Below, piece after piece: positions 54,023-62,929 of a stretch of DNA of 64,000 nucleotides. Below the pieces are notes generated by a model, which searched no databases, had not been told where the DNA came from, and was given only the letters and a program-made list of their open reading frames with translations. Source of the DNA: Halomonas sp. CH40 (GTDB lineage Bacteria; Pseudomonadota; Gammaproteobacteria; Pseudomonadales; Halomonadaceae); assembly GCA_041875495.1 (NCBI GenBank), contig CP112982.1, forward strand, positions 1,488,001 to 1,552,000, in the 5' to 3' direction. The stretch's first letter is position 1. The number at the start of each line of letters is the position of its first letter. The position numbers and the translations under genes are program-made.

Positions 54023-54114
54023 AAGAGGCTTACGTTAATTCCAGTTAGTTGTTTTTACTGGGGATGCTTCGACCTTGGTGGTACTTACATCCGTCTAGCT
54101 GAGCGTCGGTGTAG

Positions 54115-54253
54115 TTCGCGACAATAAAAAGGTTCTGCACCCAGCGTCCCAGCATCTGGGAGTTGATACCCAGGCTTCTTGCGGCTTCAGTTCTTGTGTA
54201 ATTCTGCTCAAGCACCAGACTGATGGTATCCAGTTTGAATTCTTTCGAGTACT
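54115..54253 (-). pseudogene. IS3 OrfA fragment
   Basis: The minus strand encodes YSKEFKLDTISLVLEQNYTR and TEAARSLGINSQMLGRWVQN, the HTH of IS3-family OrfA. It lacks both start and end and is joined to the integrase copy at 54,254. Confidence 0.75.
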
Positions 54254-54470
54254 TGTCTTATTGGCAATCTGTAGACGCACACGGATGGCCCAAATATCTC
54301 TAAGGCGCAGTGGAGCCTTCTGGCCAACCAGCTTACCTTTATTCCAAGGTGTACATGAGATTTCATTCGTAACGTTCATGGCATGATCCTCCAGGTGGAG
54401 GTCAAAGAATGGCTCAATTCACGCTCGTCATGTGCTAAGGTTAATTTACAGTCAGGGCTCGACCCAGAGC
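54254..54470 (-). repeat. Second copy of integrase 5' end and upstream region
   Basis: Encodes MNVTNEISCTPWNKGKLVGQ and on to LRLQIANKT as in 27,021-27,532, with one base difference seen in the upstream CCTCCAGGTGGAGGT stretch. Beyond the start it continues through GTGCTAAGGTTAATTTACAG, the site that in the other copy is split by IS630. The rest of the integrase is absent and replaced by the IS3 fragment. Confidence 0.88.
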
Positions 54471-54528
54471 GGCCCTTTCGGCGAAAGTGAGATACTGATT
54501 CAGCCGTGTTATGCAGCTGGCACAGTAA

Positions 54529-54720
54529 TTACGACTGGATTCGCTGCAACTGGCGGTTTTACTGGTGTTTGGAGCCTTACCACCTGCTGTGTTGAATTAT
54601 CTGGTTGCCGAACAGTACAAGCTATCGCCGCATCATGTCATGTCGCTGGTGTTGATCGGCAACCTGAGCAGCCTGATCGCCGGCCGCCTTTGCATGGTTT
54701 TATGCACCGCTATGAGGTAA
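54529..54720 (+). pseudogene. AEC-family permease, 3' remnant, copy 2
   Basis: The frame reads LQLAVLLVFGALPPAVLNYL, VAEQYKLSPHHVMSLVLIGN, LSSLIAG and then diverges. It is longer at the 5' side than copy 1 (42,572) and differs in its last residues. An in-frame stop lies upstream. Confidence 0.75.
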
Positions 54721-55929
54721 GGGGCCGGGTTTCCCAAGTAGGTAGCCCTGCACTTTTTGGACGCCTATATGCTTTAACGTGTCGAGTTCTTGTTGTGTCT
54801 CAACGCCTTCAGCAATCAAGCGGCTGTGTGTTTTGGAAGCAAAGCCTACTAGTGCAGCAGCCAATGCCTGGCTTTCAGGACGTGAGTCAATGTCCCGAGT
54901 AAGTGATTGATCCAGCTTGATCACCTCAGGTGAAAGCCTGAGGATGTGACGAAAGCTTGCATAGCCGGCGCCTGCATCATCAATGGCTAGTCGTAACCCT
55001 TGCGCACGCATATTGCTCAGCGCCTCGTATAGGTTGTCATAGTCATCAACGACGTCATGCTCGGTTACTTCGAGCATCAGGCGGTTGAGGGGATAGGGTG
55101 CTAACACTTCAAGTAGGCGGTCAGATACTATGGTACTCGGTGATGCATTAAGAGAAAGATAGGTAGAGTCCGGCAAGTAATGGAAGTACTCAAGAGCATG
55201 TTGTATGGCGGTTATTTCGAGGGTTTCCTGCAGGCCTACCCTGGCAGCTTCGTTGAACCACTTGTCAGGGGAGCGTTGGGGCGTGGCATTGAAACGTGTT
55301 AGCGCTTCATATCCAGCAATGCGTTGATTGAGAATGTCGTGCATTGGCTGAAAAACACAGTGTAAAAGATTCTGTTCCAGCACATGGTGGATGCGCGTTT
55401 TGATCATTTTATTTTCTTGGCGCTGCTTTTCTTGGTACTCCAGTTGATGGGCAGCAAACTCTGCAAATACATGCATCATGGACAGATCACGGCTGTTCAG
55501 CGTCGTATCTGGTTGACGATCAAAGCAGCACAAAGTCCCGTAGATACTGCCATCTTGCATGCGGATGGGTACACTGAGGTGGGCCCCAATGGGTAAACTC
55601 TGAGTCGCTTTAATGCTTAAGGCTTCGGGTTCCTGCTGTGCATCATGGATAAGCTCAGGTAGGCGGCCGTCAATAACTCGTTGGCAATAACTGTCTTCGC
55701 TGGAACCACTGTCATCAGCGTTAACAGGAAAGTTTTCATCGGCTTTATCAACTAACTCCAGCGAGCGTTGATCGTTCTCAATCCTGGAAATGAAAGCGAC
55801 GTCCATATCAAAGTGCTTGCGAATTGCTTGAAGCGCTTTGAGTAAAGACGCTTCAGTTGAGGTCATGGGTTCCTGCTCCCAACCTAGTGAAATATTCAAC
55901 AACGGATTCTGGCTAGGGGAGTTGTTCAA
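54700..55929 (-). CDS. GAF-EAL cyclic-di-GMP phosphodiesterase, copy 2
   Basis: A 409-residue paralogue of the protein at 42,697-43,926 with the same length and about nine of ten residues identical by eye. The GAF domain and all EAL blocks (YEALTRF, LMLEVTEHDV, LAIDDAGAGYASF, VIKLDQ, LIAEGVETQQEL) are intact. It uses the same TTG start with GAGGTGAG ahead. Its differences are spread out and include several conservative changes, suggesting both copies have been kept under selection for some time. Confidence 0.9.
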   Translation of the reverse strand: MNNSPSQNPLLNISLGWEQEPMTSTEASLLKALQAIRKHFDMDVAFISRIENDQRSLELVDKADENFPVNADDSGSSEDSYCQRVIDGRLPELIHDAQQEPEALSIKATQSLPIGAHLSVPIRMQDGSIYGTLCCFDRQPDTTLNSRDLSMMHVFAEFAAHQLEYQEKQRQENKMIKTRIHHVLEQNLLHCVFQPMHDILNQRIAGYEALTRFNATPQRSPDKWFNEAARVGLQETLEITAIQHALEYFHYLPDSTYLSLNASPSTIVSDRLLEVLAPYPLNRLMLEVTEHDVVDDYDNLYEALSNMRAQGLRLAIDDAGAGYASFRHILRLSPEVIKLDQSLTRDIDSRPESQALAAALVGFASKTHSRLIAEGVETQQELDTLKHIGVQKVQGYLLGKPGPLPHSGA

Positions 55930-56855
55930 AGCTCACCTCATGATGAAGCGGTGTGTGAAGTGAAACGTACGCTAAGGTCATTCGTCCAGCTCCGATGGTT
56001 GCCTCAGCGACTTGAGTTGCCCATTTAATACTTGCTCAATAAGGGTAAACGAATGGTGCCCGAGCATGTGCTTGTGGCTGAGCGGGGAAAATCTGGTTTC
56101 ATTTTTTTCACATCCTCGTCTTGCTGTGTCAAGTGATCAAGAGCAGTCTGCATTTAAATTGTGTGCCACAGTGAAGGCAACTGTGGCATTGAACAGGCAT
56201 TTCGGATCTTTGGTATGCGATTAAGATTTTAGAGAAATCAATGATCTTACAGCCGGTCACAACAATTTCAGCACTTTTCATGGGTTGCTAAAAACCAAGT
56301 GCTTCACTCTACTTAGCTGACGTTAGCGAAAACACCGAAGAGATGAAGTCTTAACAATTATTTGCAAATGACCTCTGATCTTTTGCTTTGGAATCCCTGT
56401 TTAGTCAAGGTCTAAGACAATAAGCCAGAGTGAATAGGCCGGCGACAACACATAGGAACCTGTTCTGGTTCATCGTTTACGCACTGCGCTGCAGCAAATT
56501 CAGGGTTGTTCTCATTACCGTGCTTTTTCGCAAAGGCGCCAAGTTTACCCCAAGCATATCAGCCTCTCATTCAACCGCTTTCAGTAATGAGTCATCTGAG
56601 AGCTTCGTAGTCAGCTCACAATTACTTTTAATGATATGACTCAGTCCAAACAATCAGCGGATCATGGTGCCATTTTTTTTGGAGGCTCATGAGTGCTCAC
56701 AAGACTACTACATGCTGAGCCGTCTTAATCAGAATCTCCTAAACATCCGCTTTTGGCCGAAACCGGCCTTTTCAGGTTCTGATGTAGTGGGACTGTGCAA
56801 CCTGCAGGCTTTTGCGGCAAAGTAGGGTACAGCTGCAGATTGCAAGGAGATGCGG
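55930..56855. other. Long region without a supported gene
   Basis: About 920 bases. Open frames of 69-70 codons (56012-56224, 56430-56639) lack ribosome sites and family features. Near 56,751-56,772 a GGCCG-AAA-CCGGCC hairpin flanked by TTTT on both sides could be a terminator. The region probably joins the c-di-GMP/IS mosaic to the next operon. Confidence 0.5.
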
Positions 56856-57212
56856 ATGTCCGCCGCCAGTACCTATCGTCATTACCCCAGCTTCACGCGT
56901 CGTTTCACACGCTCCATCCTGAAGCAGATTGGGCTACCTAAGAAGCATGAAAAGGAAGTGTTTCTCGATCTAGTGGAAGACCCCAGAACCATGACCAGTA
57001 TCAACGGTGAGGCACTTGTGCTCGAATACTGGCATGAGCGTCAGGGGCGAATCATCGTGCCGGAACCCTCGCTTTCGGCCTGGTTGCAGCAGGTGTCTTT
57101 GAGCAAGGTGCAAGGTGATTCGTTTGCCTGGCCGTATGAGTTCAGTACGATTTCTCTGCCGACTGCCCAGCTGTTTGAAGGCCATGCCATTGAAGGCATT
57201 ATGGTGAGCTAG
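56856..57212 (+). CDS. Unknown protein, first gene of ADP-ribosylglycohydrolase operon
   Basis: A 118-residue soluble protein. AAGGAGA lies five bases before the ATG at 56856 (MSAASTYRHYPSFTRRFTRS), so I prefer it to the ATG six bases earlier. The N-terminus is basic; the middle has EYWHERQGRIIVPEPSLSAW. No family recognised. The next gene starts directly after its stop. Confidence 0.65.
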   Translation: MSAASTYRHYPSFTRRFTRSILKQIGLPKKHEKEVFLDLVEDPRTMTSINGEALVLEYWHERQGRIIVPEPSLSAWLQQVSLSKVQGDSFAWPYEFSTISLPTAQLFEGHAIEGIMVS

Positions 57213-57812
57213 ATGCAGGCGTCCTCTCTTCAACAGCGGTATGATGATTTTCTCCGCCAGTATGGTTCTTCTTTCCAGATGGAAGTGCCTGCCTCTCAGC
57301 CGGAGCAGTGGTTAACTATCAGTATTCATAATCCGCTGGAGCCTCAGTCGACCCTTAATCCTTCCCTTTTACGGGCAGCTTTTACGCCGGAACAGCTGAC
57401 GGATTTCATCAACCGGGAAGCCATGAAGACCGTTGGGCTATCCGGTATGTCTATGAACGCCGATGAGCAACGCATCCTGAATGCCGTGATCCGTTATGTG
57501 GTCTCGCTGGGTATGTATCTGTCTGCCTACCCGGAGTCTCTAAACAGTGGCGTGCCATCGTATATGAAAAACAAGCACCCCAGTGGCAAGGGCGGTATGC
57601 CCTTTGCGCAGGTGGAGTACGACAGACATGATCGCGAACTGGTGGCCGCCATGGTGTCACCCCATTCCGTTTCACCTTACTGGCGGCAGCTGCGCGACGA
57701 ACGTTTTTACCGAGGCAAATGGAAAAGTCATCGCCGTGGCAGCCGTTATGTTCTGGTCAGCGGCTATGAAGTAGGTAGCGATAAAACGGTTGCCGTAGAG
57801 AGAGCACAATAG
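57213..57812 (+). CDS. Unknown protein with basic C-terminal motif
   Basis: A 199-residue soluble protein starting MQASSLQQRYDDFLRQYGSS. It has a helical middle (TPEQLTDFINREAMKTVGL; NAVIRYVVSLGMYLSAYPES) and a C-terminal segment SVSPYWRQLRDERFYRGKWK followed by SHRRGSRYVLVSGYEVG. The last pattern (H or Y-W-R ... R-G ... R-x-x-R-x-V-x-V) recalls tails in phage-related proteins of the AcrVA2-like group; this is a loose likeness only. Its start abuts the previous stop and its stop overlaps the next start. Confidence 0.65.
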   Translation: MQASSLQQRYDDFLRQYGSSFQMEVPASQPEQWLTISIHNPLEPQSTLNPSLLRAAFTPEQLTDFINREAMKTVGLSGMSMNADEQRILNAVIRYVVSLGMYLSAYPESLNSGVPSYMKNKHPSGKGGMPFAQVEYDRHDRELVAAMVSPHSVSPYWRQLRDERFYRGKWKSHRRGSRYVLVSGYEVGSDKTVAVERAQ

Positions 57813-58753
57813 TGAATCTTTCACCGGATCCATCTCAGTGGACAGGATGCCTGTTGGGTCTGGCCGTAGGTGATGCTCTGGGGGCGCCGTTGGAGTTTCA
57901 TCCTCGCGACCGGCTTAAACCGATCACCGGTATGATTGAAGGTGGCAAGTTTCGGATGCGCCAAGGGGAGTGGACGGATGATACAGCCATGGCACTATGT
58001 CTGGCGGATAGTCTGATTGCCTGTGATGGCTTTGATGCAGCAGATCAGATGGTACGCTATTGGCGTTGGGCTGAAGAGGGAGAAAACTCAACCCGTCCAC
58101 GTGCCTTTGGAATCGGTAAGACGGTTGCGGGTGCACTGGCAAGATATCAACAGTCTGGCTCCCCCTGGTGTGGAAGTGAGTCTTCAGCATCTTCCGGTAA
58201 CGGTTCCCTTATGCGCCTGGCCCCGATTCCAATGCGTTACGCAGGATCAGTCATGCTGGGTGAGTATGCTGAGCTTAGTTCGCGAACTACGCATGCCTCT
58301 TCACTTTGCGTCAGTGCCAGCAGGCTGATGTCTCAGCTGATAAGCAATGCGCTTCTGGGGGCCACCGATAAAACAGCTTGGTTAATGTCAGTGCCTTCCG
58401 ATGCACATGCACCCTCACTTATCAACGCATTGGCAGAGGGTGAATATCGCGTTAAAGAGCGAGTCGATATTTTTGGCAGCGGATATGTCGTCGAGAGCCT
58501 GGGAGCTGCTCTATAGTGTCTGTGGCGAACTGATTCATTTGAGGACGCGGTACTAATGGCAGCGAATTTGGGTGACGATGCCGATACGACAGCGGCTGTT
58601 ACCGGCCAGCTGGCGGGTGCATTTTACGGTGTGGCTTCCATTCCTGATGCCTGGCTGGAAGTGTTGCATCAAAAGCAGCGAATAAAAGGTACTGCGCAAC
58701 AGCTTTACAAAGCTTACTGTCTTGATGCTTCTTTGGCAGTTACCAACAAATAA
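57812..58753 (+). pseudogene. ADP-ribosylglycohydrolase with internal amber stop
   Basis: A 313-codon frame of the DraG/ARH family, which removes ADP-ribose from proteins or other targets using two Mg ions. N-terminal metal ligands lie in WTDDTAMALCLADSL, the middle has GNGSLMRLAPIPM and SSRTTHAS, and the C-terminal ligands in LGDDADTTAAVTGQLAGA. At 58514-58516 the frame has TAG after ESLGAAL, then continues as CLWRTDSFEDAVLMAA without other faults. Relatives have Trp here, so TGG to TAG fits. The first product (234 residues) lacks the essential D-D-A-D ligands. It starts with GTG overlapping the previous stop. Confidence 0.85.
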
Positions 58754-58760
58754 GGACGTG

Positions 58761-59069
58761 ATGATGTCTCTGGAAATACGCGATGATCACTTTATGGTGT
58801 GTACGGACTGTCAGATGATTATCGTCAATGATGACGCCAGCAGTCTGGATTATTCACTTAGTGAGGACGCAGCGAACGAGCGTGAAGAGCAGATTCGTAA
58901 GGCGATTACCGACATCCAGTCAGACGGCAGTTATCTTGTTGCCGGTGATGACGATCAGAATGATGAGTTTTCATCTAGGGCCTGCGATTGCTGTGGAACG
59001 CGTCTGGCTGGAGAAAGGTACCATTGCAGGCTTTTAAGGAACGTACTTCAGGAAGGTAGAGGATATTGA
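58761..59069 (+). CDS. Small protein with two CxxC-type motifs
   Basis: A 102-residue acidic protein starting MMSLEIRDDHFMVCTDCQMI. Cysteines in VCTDC and RACDCCGTRL, with RYHC nearby, could bind one zinc ion. AAGGACGTG precedes the ATG; an upstream start at 58722 lies inside the previous gene. No family recognised. Its place between the ADP-ribosylglycohydrolase and the methyltransferase-HNH gene suggests a shared operon. Confidence 0.65.
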   Translation: MMSLEIRDDHFMVCTDCQMIIVNDDASSLDYSLSEDAANEREEQIRKAITDIQSDGSYLVAGDDDQNDEFSSRACDCCGTRLAGERYHCRLLRNVLQEGRGY

Positions 59070-59116
59070 CATTAAGAATTCATACGTCAGCACTGATACT
59101 GCTAAAGCAATAGAGC

Positions 59117-60835
59117 ATGGCGACGCCTAATTCTACCCATTTCTACGATGAGCATGCTCAGCGCCTGTTTGATCAATATCAATCGCTGGAGTTTGATCGG
59201 GTTCATGGCGAGTGGTTGCATCATTTGCCGGAGCAGCCCGGGTTAGTCTTGGATATTGGAGCAGGCAGCGGGCGTGATGCCAAGGCATTGGCTCAGCGGG
59301 GTTGGCAGGTGGTCGCTGTTGAACCGGCTGATAAGCTCCGCGGCCTGGGGCAAACCACTACAGCTGGTCTGGACGTCAGCTGGTTGGAAGATAGCCTGCC
59401 TGCCCTGAACTCGGTGCGTCAGCTATCGCAACGCTTTCAGCTGATTCTGGTGTCCGCCGTTTGGATGCATTTGCCTGTTGAGGATCAGCAACGTGCCTTG
59501 CGTGTGTTGAACTCCTTGTTAGCACCGGGTGGGCACCTGGTGATGACCTTTCGTGAAGGCCCGAATAACGATGCCCGCCAGTTCCATCCGGTCGACATGG
59601 GCTTGCTGGATCGCTGGGCACAAAACCTTGCATTGTTACCGGTTCAAGCGAGTCACAATGGTGATCAGTTGGGACGAGATGGCGTGACCTGGCATTTACG
59701 TGTATTCCGGCTCCCTGATGATGGCACCGGTGCTCTGCCGTCACTACGCCATATTATCGTGAACGATGACAAGGCCTCATCTTACAAGCTGGGGCTGCTG
59801 CGCGCACTGATACGCCTAGCAGATAGCGCGCCGGGAATCGTAATGTCGCGTACGGATGAATGGGTCACGGTGCCACTGGGTGCCGTAGGGCTTTTCTGGA
59901 TTAAGCTATACCGGCCCTTGTTAATCGAGCGTGATCTGCGCCAATCACCTGGCCAAAAAGGCTATGGCTTTGCCAAGGATGATTTCTATCGCCTTCGGCA
60001 ACTGTCACCTCATGATCTGCGGGTAGGATCGGCTTTTCTTGATCCTCAATGTGCCGCCAGTGTGATGCGCGCGCTGCGTGATGCTTGCCAGACCATTCTC
60101 AAAATGCCCGCGCATTTTATTACCTGGCCTGGCAGTCAGCGTCCGGTCTTTGAAGGCCAGTATCAGGGCATGCGTGTCCGAGAACAGGCTGTTCGCCTTG
60201 ATAGTGCAACGTTGGCATCTTTCGGCACGTTTCAAATCCCGACACCGCTCTGGGACGCTATGAGCCGTTACGCCTGCTGGCTGGAACCCGCCATCGTCCA
60301 TGAATGGGTGCAGCTGATGCAGCGATATGACACCGGCTATGATACCGGCACTCTCCATCACGCCTTACAGTGGCAGGAAAGCCGTCGTGATACACAGCAG
60401 GTTCGTCAGCTGGTGGCACAGCGTCTGAAACATCCTGCGCCGTTGCCTTGTGTCTGGACGCACAGCGATCTGCACCGCAGCGCTTATGCCATCGATCATT
60501 GTTTCCCCTGGTCGCGCTGGAATAACAACGATCTCTGGAACCTGCTACCTGCGACGGAAAAAGCCAATCAGGCAAAATCAGATCGACTGCCCGCGGCTCA
60601 GGTGATGCACAAGGCAAGAGAAGACATTCTGCACTGGTGGCAATGCCTGGATGATAACCCGTCGATCCATCAGCAATTTAGGGATGAAGCAGCCGTTGCT
60701 TTGCCACTAACAACCCCTGATGCCTCTCTGGATAAACTCTTCGAAAGCGCTCTGTTGCAACGTCAGCGTCTAAAAGCCAATCAGCAGCTGGTAGAGTGGT
60801 TGGGAGCGTTCAACGCAAGGTCAGCCACGGGATGA
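59117..60835 (+). CDS. SAM methyltransferase - HNH nuclease fusion
   Basis: A 572-residue cytosolic protein. Residues 1-165 form a class I methyltransferase: VLDIGAGSGRDAKALAQRGW (motif I) then VVAVEPADKL, and LILVSAVWMHLPVEDQQRAL. From about 210 a helical spacer begins (IIVNDDKASSYKLGLLRALI). Near the C-terminus an HNH block reads AIDHCFPWSRWNNNDLWNLL then PATEKANQAKSDRLP, with the D-H, N and K/D positions expected of HNH nucleases. The spacer-HNH part alone occurs in restriction-like proteins. Joining it to a non-DNA-type methyltransferase is unusual and fits a defence role (inference). Confidence 0.82.
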   Translation: MATPNSTHFYDEHAQRLFDQYQSLEFDRVHGEWLHHLPEQPGLVLDIGAGSGRDAKALAQRGWQVVAVEPADKLRGLGQTTTAGLDVSWLEDSLPALNSVRQLSQRFQLILVSAVWMHLPVEDQQRALRVLNSLLAPGGHLVMTFREGPNNDARQFHPVDMGLLDRWAQNLALLPVQASHNGDQLGRDGVTWHLRVFRLPDDGTGALPSLRHIIVNDDKASSYKLGLLRALIRLADSAPGIVMSRTDEWVTVPLGAVGLFWIKLYRPLLIERDLRQSPGQKGYGFAKDDFYRLRQLSPHDLRVGSAFLDPQCAASVMRALRDACQTILKMPAHFITWPGSQRPVFEGQYQGMRVREQAVRLDSATLASFGTFQIPTPLWDAMSRYACWLEPAIVHEWVQLMQRYDTGYDTGTLHHALQWQESRRDTQQVRQLVAQRLKHPAPLPCVWTHSDLHRSAYAIDHCFPWSRWNNNDLWNLLPATEKANQAKSDRLPAAQVMHKAREDILHWWQCLDDNPSIHQQFRDEAAVALPLTTPDASLDKLFESALLQRQRLKANQQLVEWLGAFNARSATG

Positions 60836-60895
60836 TGAAAGCCTTGATCCCGGTATGCTTCAGCCTCCAGCAAACACTTTTTAAATGGGTAGGAA

Positions 60896-62122
60896 ATGGC
60901 ATTTCGATTTCAGCGGCGGATAACACTCGCTCCCGGTGTTCGGCTTAACCTCAGCAAACGGGGCTTGGGGCTCTCGGTTGGGCCGCGAGGAGCCAGTGTT
61001 AGTATTGGGCCAAGCGGTGCTCATGCCCATGCGGGGATTCCAGGTACTGGGCTTGCCTATCGCACTAAACTGAATCGTAAGGGAGCACGGAGCACTTCGC
61101 CTTCCAGGGAGGCTCGCGCTGGCAGGTCTGACAACGTCTCATCACGCTTGCCCGAAGCAGGGCATATCGACTTGCAGCTTGTGGTCGACGATCAGGGGGA
61201 CGTAAGTTATCAATGGCCAGATGGCGAACCGCTTTCCTCTGAGGACGCCCGAGCAGTGAAACGTCAGGGGGAGGCGATGATACGTGAGCGTCTCCAGGTT
61301 ATCTGTGAGCAACGCAATGAGGCTGTCGATATACTGGGTCAGCTGCATTGGAGCACGCCCTGCCCAGAGACGCGTGGTTATAACCCTCAAGCATTTCCAG
61401 AACCCGCGCCACAGTCACCTGCGGCGCTTAACATGAGCTGGTGGCAACGGCTCTGGCCGGCCACGCGAAGGCGACTGGAAGCTGAGCAGGATCAGCGTCA
61501 ACATGCCTTTGACAGCGCCTACCAACAGTGGGAGAAGCGTAAGGCAGAATTTGATACTGCAGAGTTTGCCCGCCAGCAGCGTGAGGAAGTAGGCGTCTAT
61601 ACGGATTTAGATGCCATGCAACAAGCGTTACGTGAGCGATTGGAAGAGACTGACTGGCCGCGAGAGACCCAGGTTGATTTTGATCTGGGCAGTGATGAGA
61701 GCACCATCGCCGTGGACATTGATCTGCCTGATGAAGACGAAATGCCTGATCATTACTGGCAAATGCCTGCCAAAGCATTGAAGCTGACGCCTCGAAAACT
61801 CAGTGCCACCCGCCAACGTAAGCTCTACCGTGATCATGTACATGGTGTGGCGTTTCGCGTGATCGGAGCAATTTTTGCTCGCCTGCCCAGCGTCGAAGAA
61901 GCCCGAGTATCAGGGTATCGGCAGGTTGTTGATCCTGCGACCGGTGGTGAACACGATCAATACCTTTACAGCATCAAGGTGACCCGTGATCAATGGTGTC
62001 GTATCCATTTTGATCAGCTGGAGCAGGTAGACCCTGTGGCAGCGGTAGAAGTCTTCAACCTGCGTCGCAACATGACCAAGACGGGGATCTTTCGGGACAT
62101 AGAGCCATTTCAGCTGGTTTAA
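60896..62122 (+). CDS. DUF4236 protein with long C-terminal extension
   Basis: A 408-residue protein. The first 55 residues are a clear DUF4236 domain ([52 protein letters not shown]). The rest contains a charged coiled segment (about 195-245) and a C-terminal domain ([39 protein letters not shown]) without a recognised family. DUF4236 proteins are common in mobile islands with unknown role. Confidence 0.8.
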   Translation: MAFRFQRRITLAPGVRLNLSKRGLGLSVGPRGASVSIGPSGAHAHAGIPGTGLAYRTKLNRKGARSTSPSREARAGRSDNVSSRLPEAGHIDLQLVVDDQGDVSYQWPDGEPLSSEDARAVKRQGEAMIRERLQVICEQRNEAVDILGQLHWSTPCPETRGYNPQAFPEPAPQSPAALNMSWWQRLWPATRRRLEAEQDQRQHAFDSAYQQWEKRKAEFDTAEFARQQREEVGVYTDLDAMQQALRERLEETDWPRETQVDFDLGSDESTIAVDIDLPDEDEMPDHYWQMPAKALKLTPRKLSATRQRKLYRDHVHGVAFRVIGAIFARLPSVEEARVSGYRQVVDPATGGEHDQYLYSIKVTRDQWCRIHFDQLEQVDPVAAVEVFNLRRNMTKTGIFRDIEPFQLV

Positions 62123-62575
62123 GAAAGCCTGAGAGAAATTGAACGGCTTGATGCTCTTGGTAAAGTCCAGAATAGCTGGCAATGTACTTGGGTGATAAAA
62201 CTCGTTGAGTTCTCCATTGATTGCAGAAAACTGCTTGTTTATAGACATAAAATACGCAGATCTTCGGCCTTGAGGATATACACACCGTGAAAGACAAGTC
62301 AGTTTCTGCTTATAGCACCTCAATGGGAGTGCGTTACGTGAGAGTTCACGGGCTCCCTGAAGCATTTCAGAGAGGTTTTGAATAAGCGTCTGTGACGTGA
62401 AGCATGGCAACTCGCATTCAAGCTCTTTGTTACGCCACCGACCAGCAGCTTTGGTTAGTGGCGCTGGCGGCTGGGCAATAACGTTACACTATAGAATAAC
62501 GTTACACTATAGAATAACGTTACACTATAGGGTGGTGGGTGCCATGAGCTGAATTTATCCCTATGAAGCACGTCA
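62123..62575. other. Region between DUF4236 gene and XRE gene
   Basis: No supported gene. Minus-strand frames overlap the DUF4236 3' end and lack ribosome sites. Its main feature is the 3 x 18-bp repeat at 62,477-62,530. Confidence 0.5.
62477..62530. repeat. Three perfect tandem 18-bp repeats
   Basis: The unit AATAACGTTACACTATAG occurs three times with no gap. Each holds the palindrome TAACGTTA. This could be an iteron or multi-site operator, or a slipped-strand repeat. It lies 46 bases past the 3' end of the XRE gene. Confidence 0.9.
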
Positions 62576-62809
62576 TCACTGCCCAGCACGTAAAATAGCC
62601 TTGGAGGGCAGCAGGGAGGCTGGCTCGCATTGGAGAACTGCAGCGATCTCATATAATTTTTCTACAGTAATATTAACTTCTCCTCGTTCGATTCTTCCTA
62701 CATAGCTACGGTCGATGCCAGCAGCTAAAGCAAAGGCTTCTTGTGAATACCCTGCCATTTTTCGTTTTTCTCTGATATTTCTTCCTAGAGCCGTCGCTAG
62801 CTCACCCAT
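62576..62809 (-). CDS. XRE-family transcriptional regulator (controller-like)
   Basis: A 77-residue single-domain helix-turn-helix protein: NIREKRKMAGYSQEAFALAA, GIDRSYVGRIERGEVNITVE and KLYEIAAVLQCEPASLL. Size and pattern match small controllers of restriction-modification or other defence operons. It is divergent from the operon that begins at 62,930. Its ribosome site lies in the loop of a 6-bp inverted repeat just upstream. Confidence 0.88.
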   Translation of the reverse strand: MGELATALGRNIREKRKMAGYSQEAFALAAGIDRSYVGRIERGEVNITVEKLYEIAAVLQCEPASLLPSKAILRAGQ

Positions 62810-62811
62810 AT

Positions 62812-62834
62812 CCGCCCTATCTCCTTTTGGGCGG
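62812..62834 (-). promoter_or_regulatory. Inverted repeat holding the XRE ribosome binding site
   Basis: CCGCCC and GGGCGG flank an 11-base loop which, in the mRNA sense, contains AAAAGGAGATA. The stem ends two bases before the ATG of the XRE gene. It could be an operator dyad for the regulator or an RNA hairpin that affects its translation. Confidence 0.5.
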
Positions 62835-62929
62835 GAATATCCTTCGTTGCGGCTTATCTAGCCACAGTCTATAATCCGCAAAATGAACTGTAGTCCTTTT
62901 TATGGCTGATTCTTATCACGGTGATCGTT

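Noticed and set aside
54432..54902. 156-codon plus-strand frame over the AEC remnant and EAL gene
   Set aside because: Its frame differs from that of the AEC permease remnant and it runs antisense into the EAL gene; composition is not protein-like.
61910..62410. 166-codon minus-strand frame at the end of the DUF4236 gene
   Set aside because: Half of it is antisense to DUF4236, with no ribosome site and no family.
62477..62530. Tandem repeats as a CRISPR array
   Set aside because: The 18-bp units have no spacers between them and no cas gene is near. No CRISPR array was seen anywhere in the window, even though the Tn7-like end raised the possibility.
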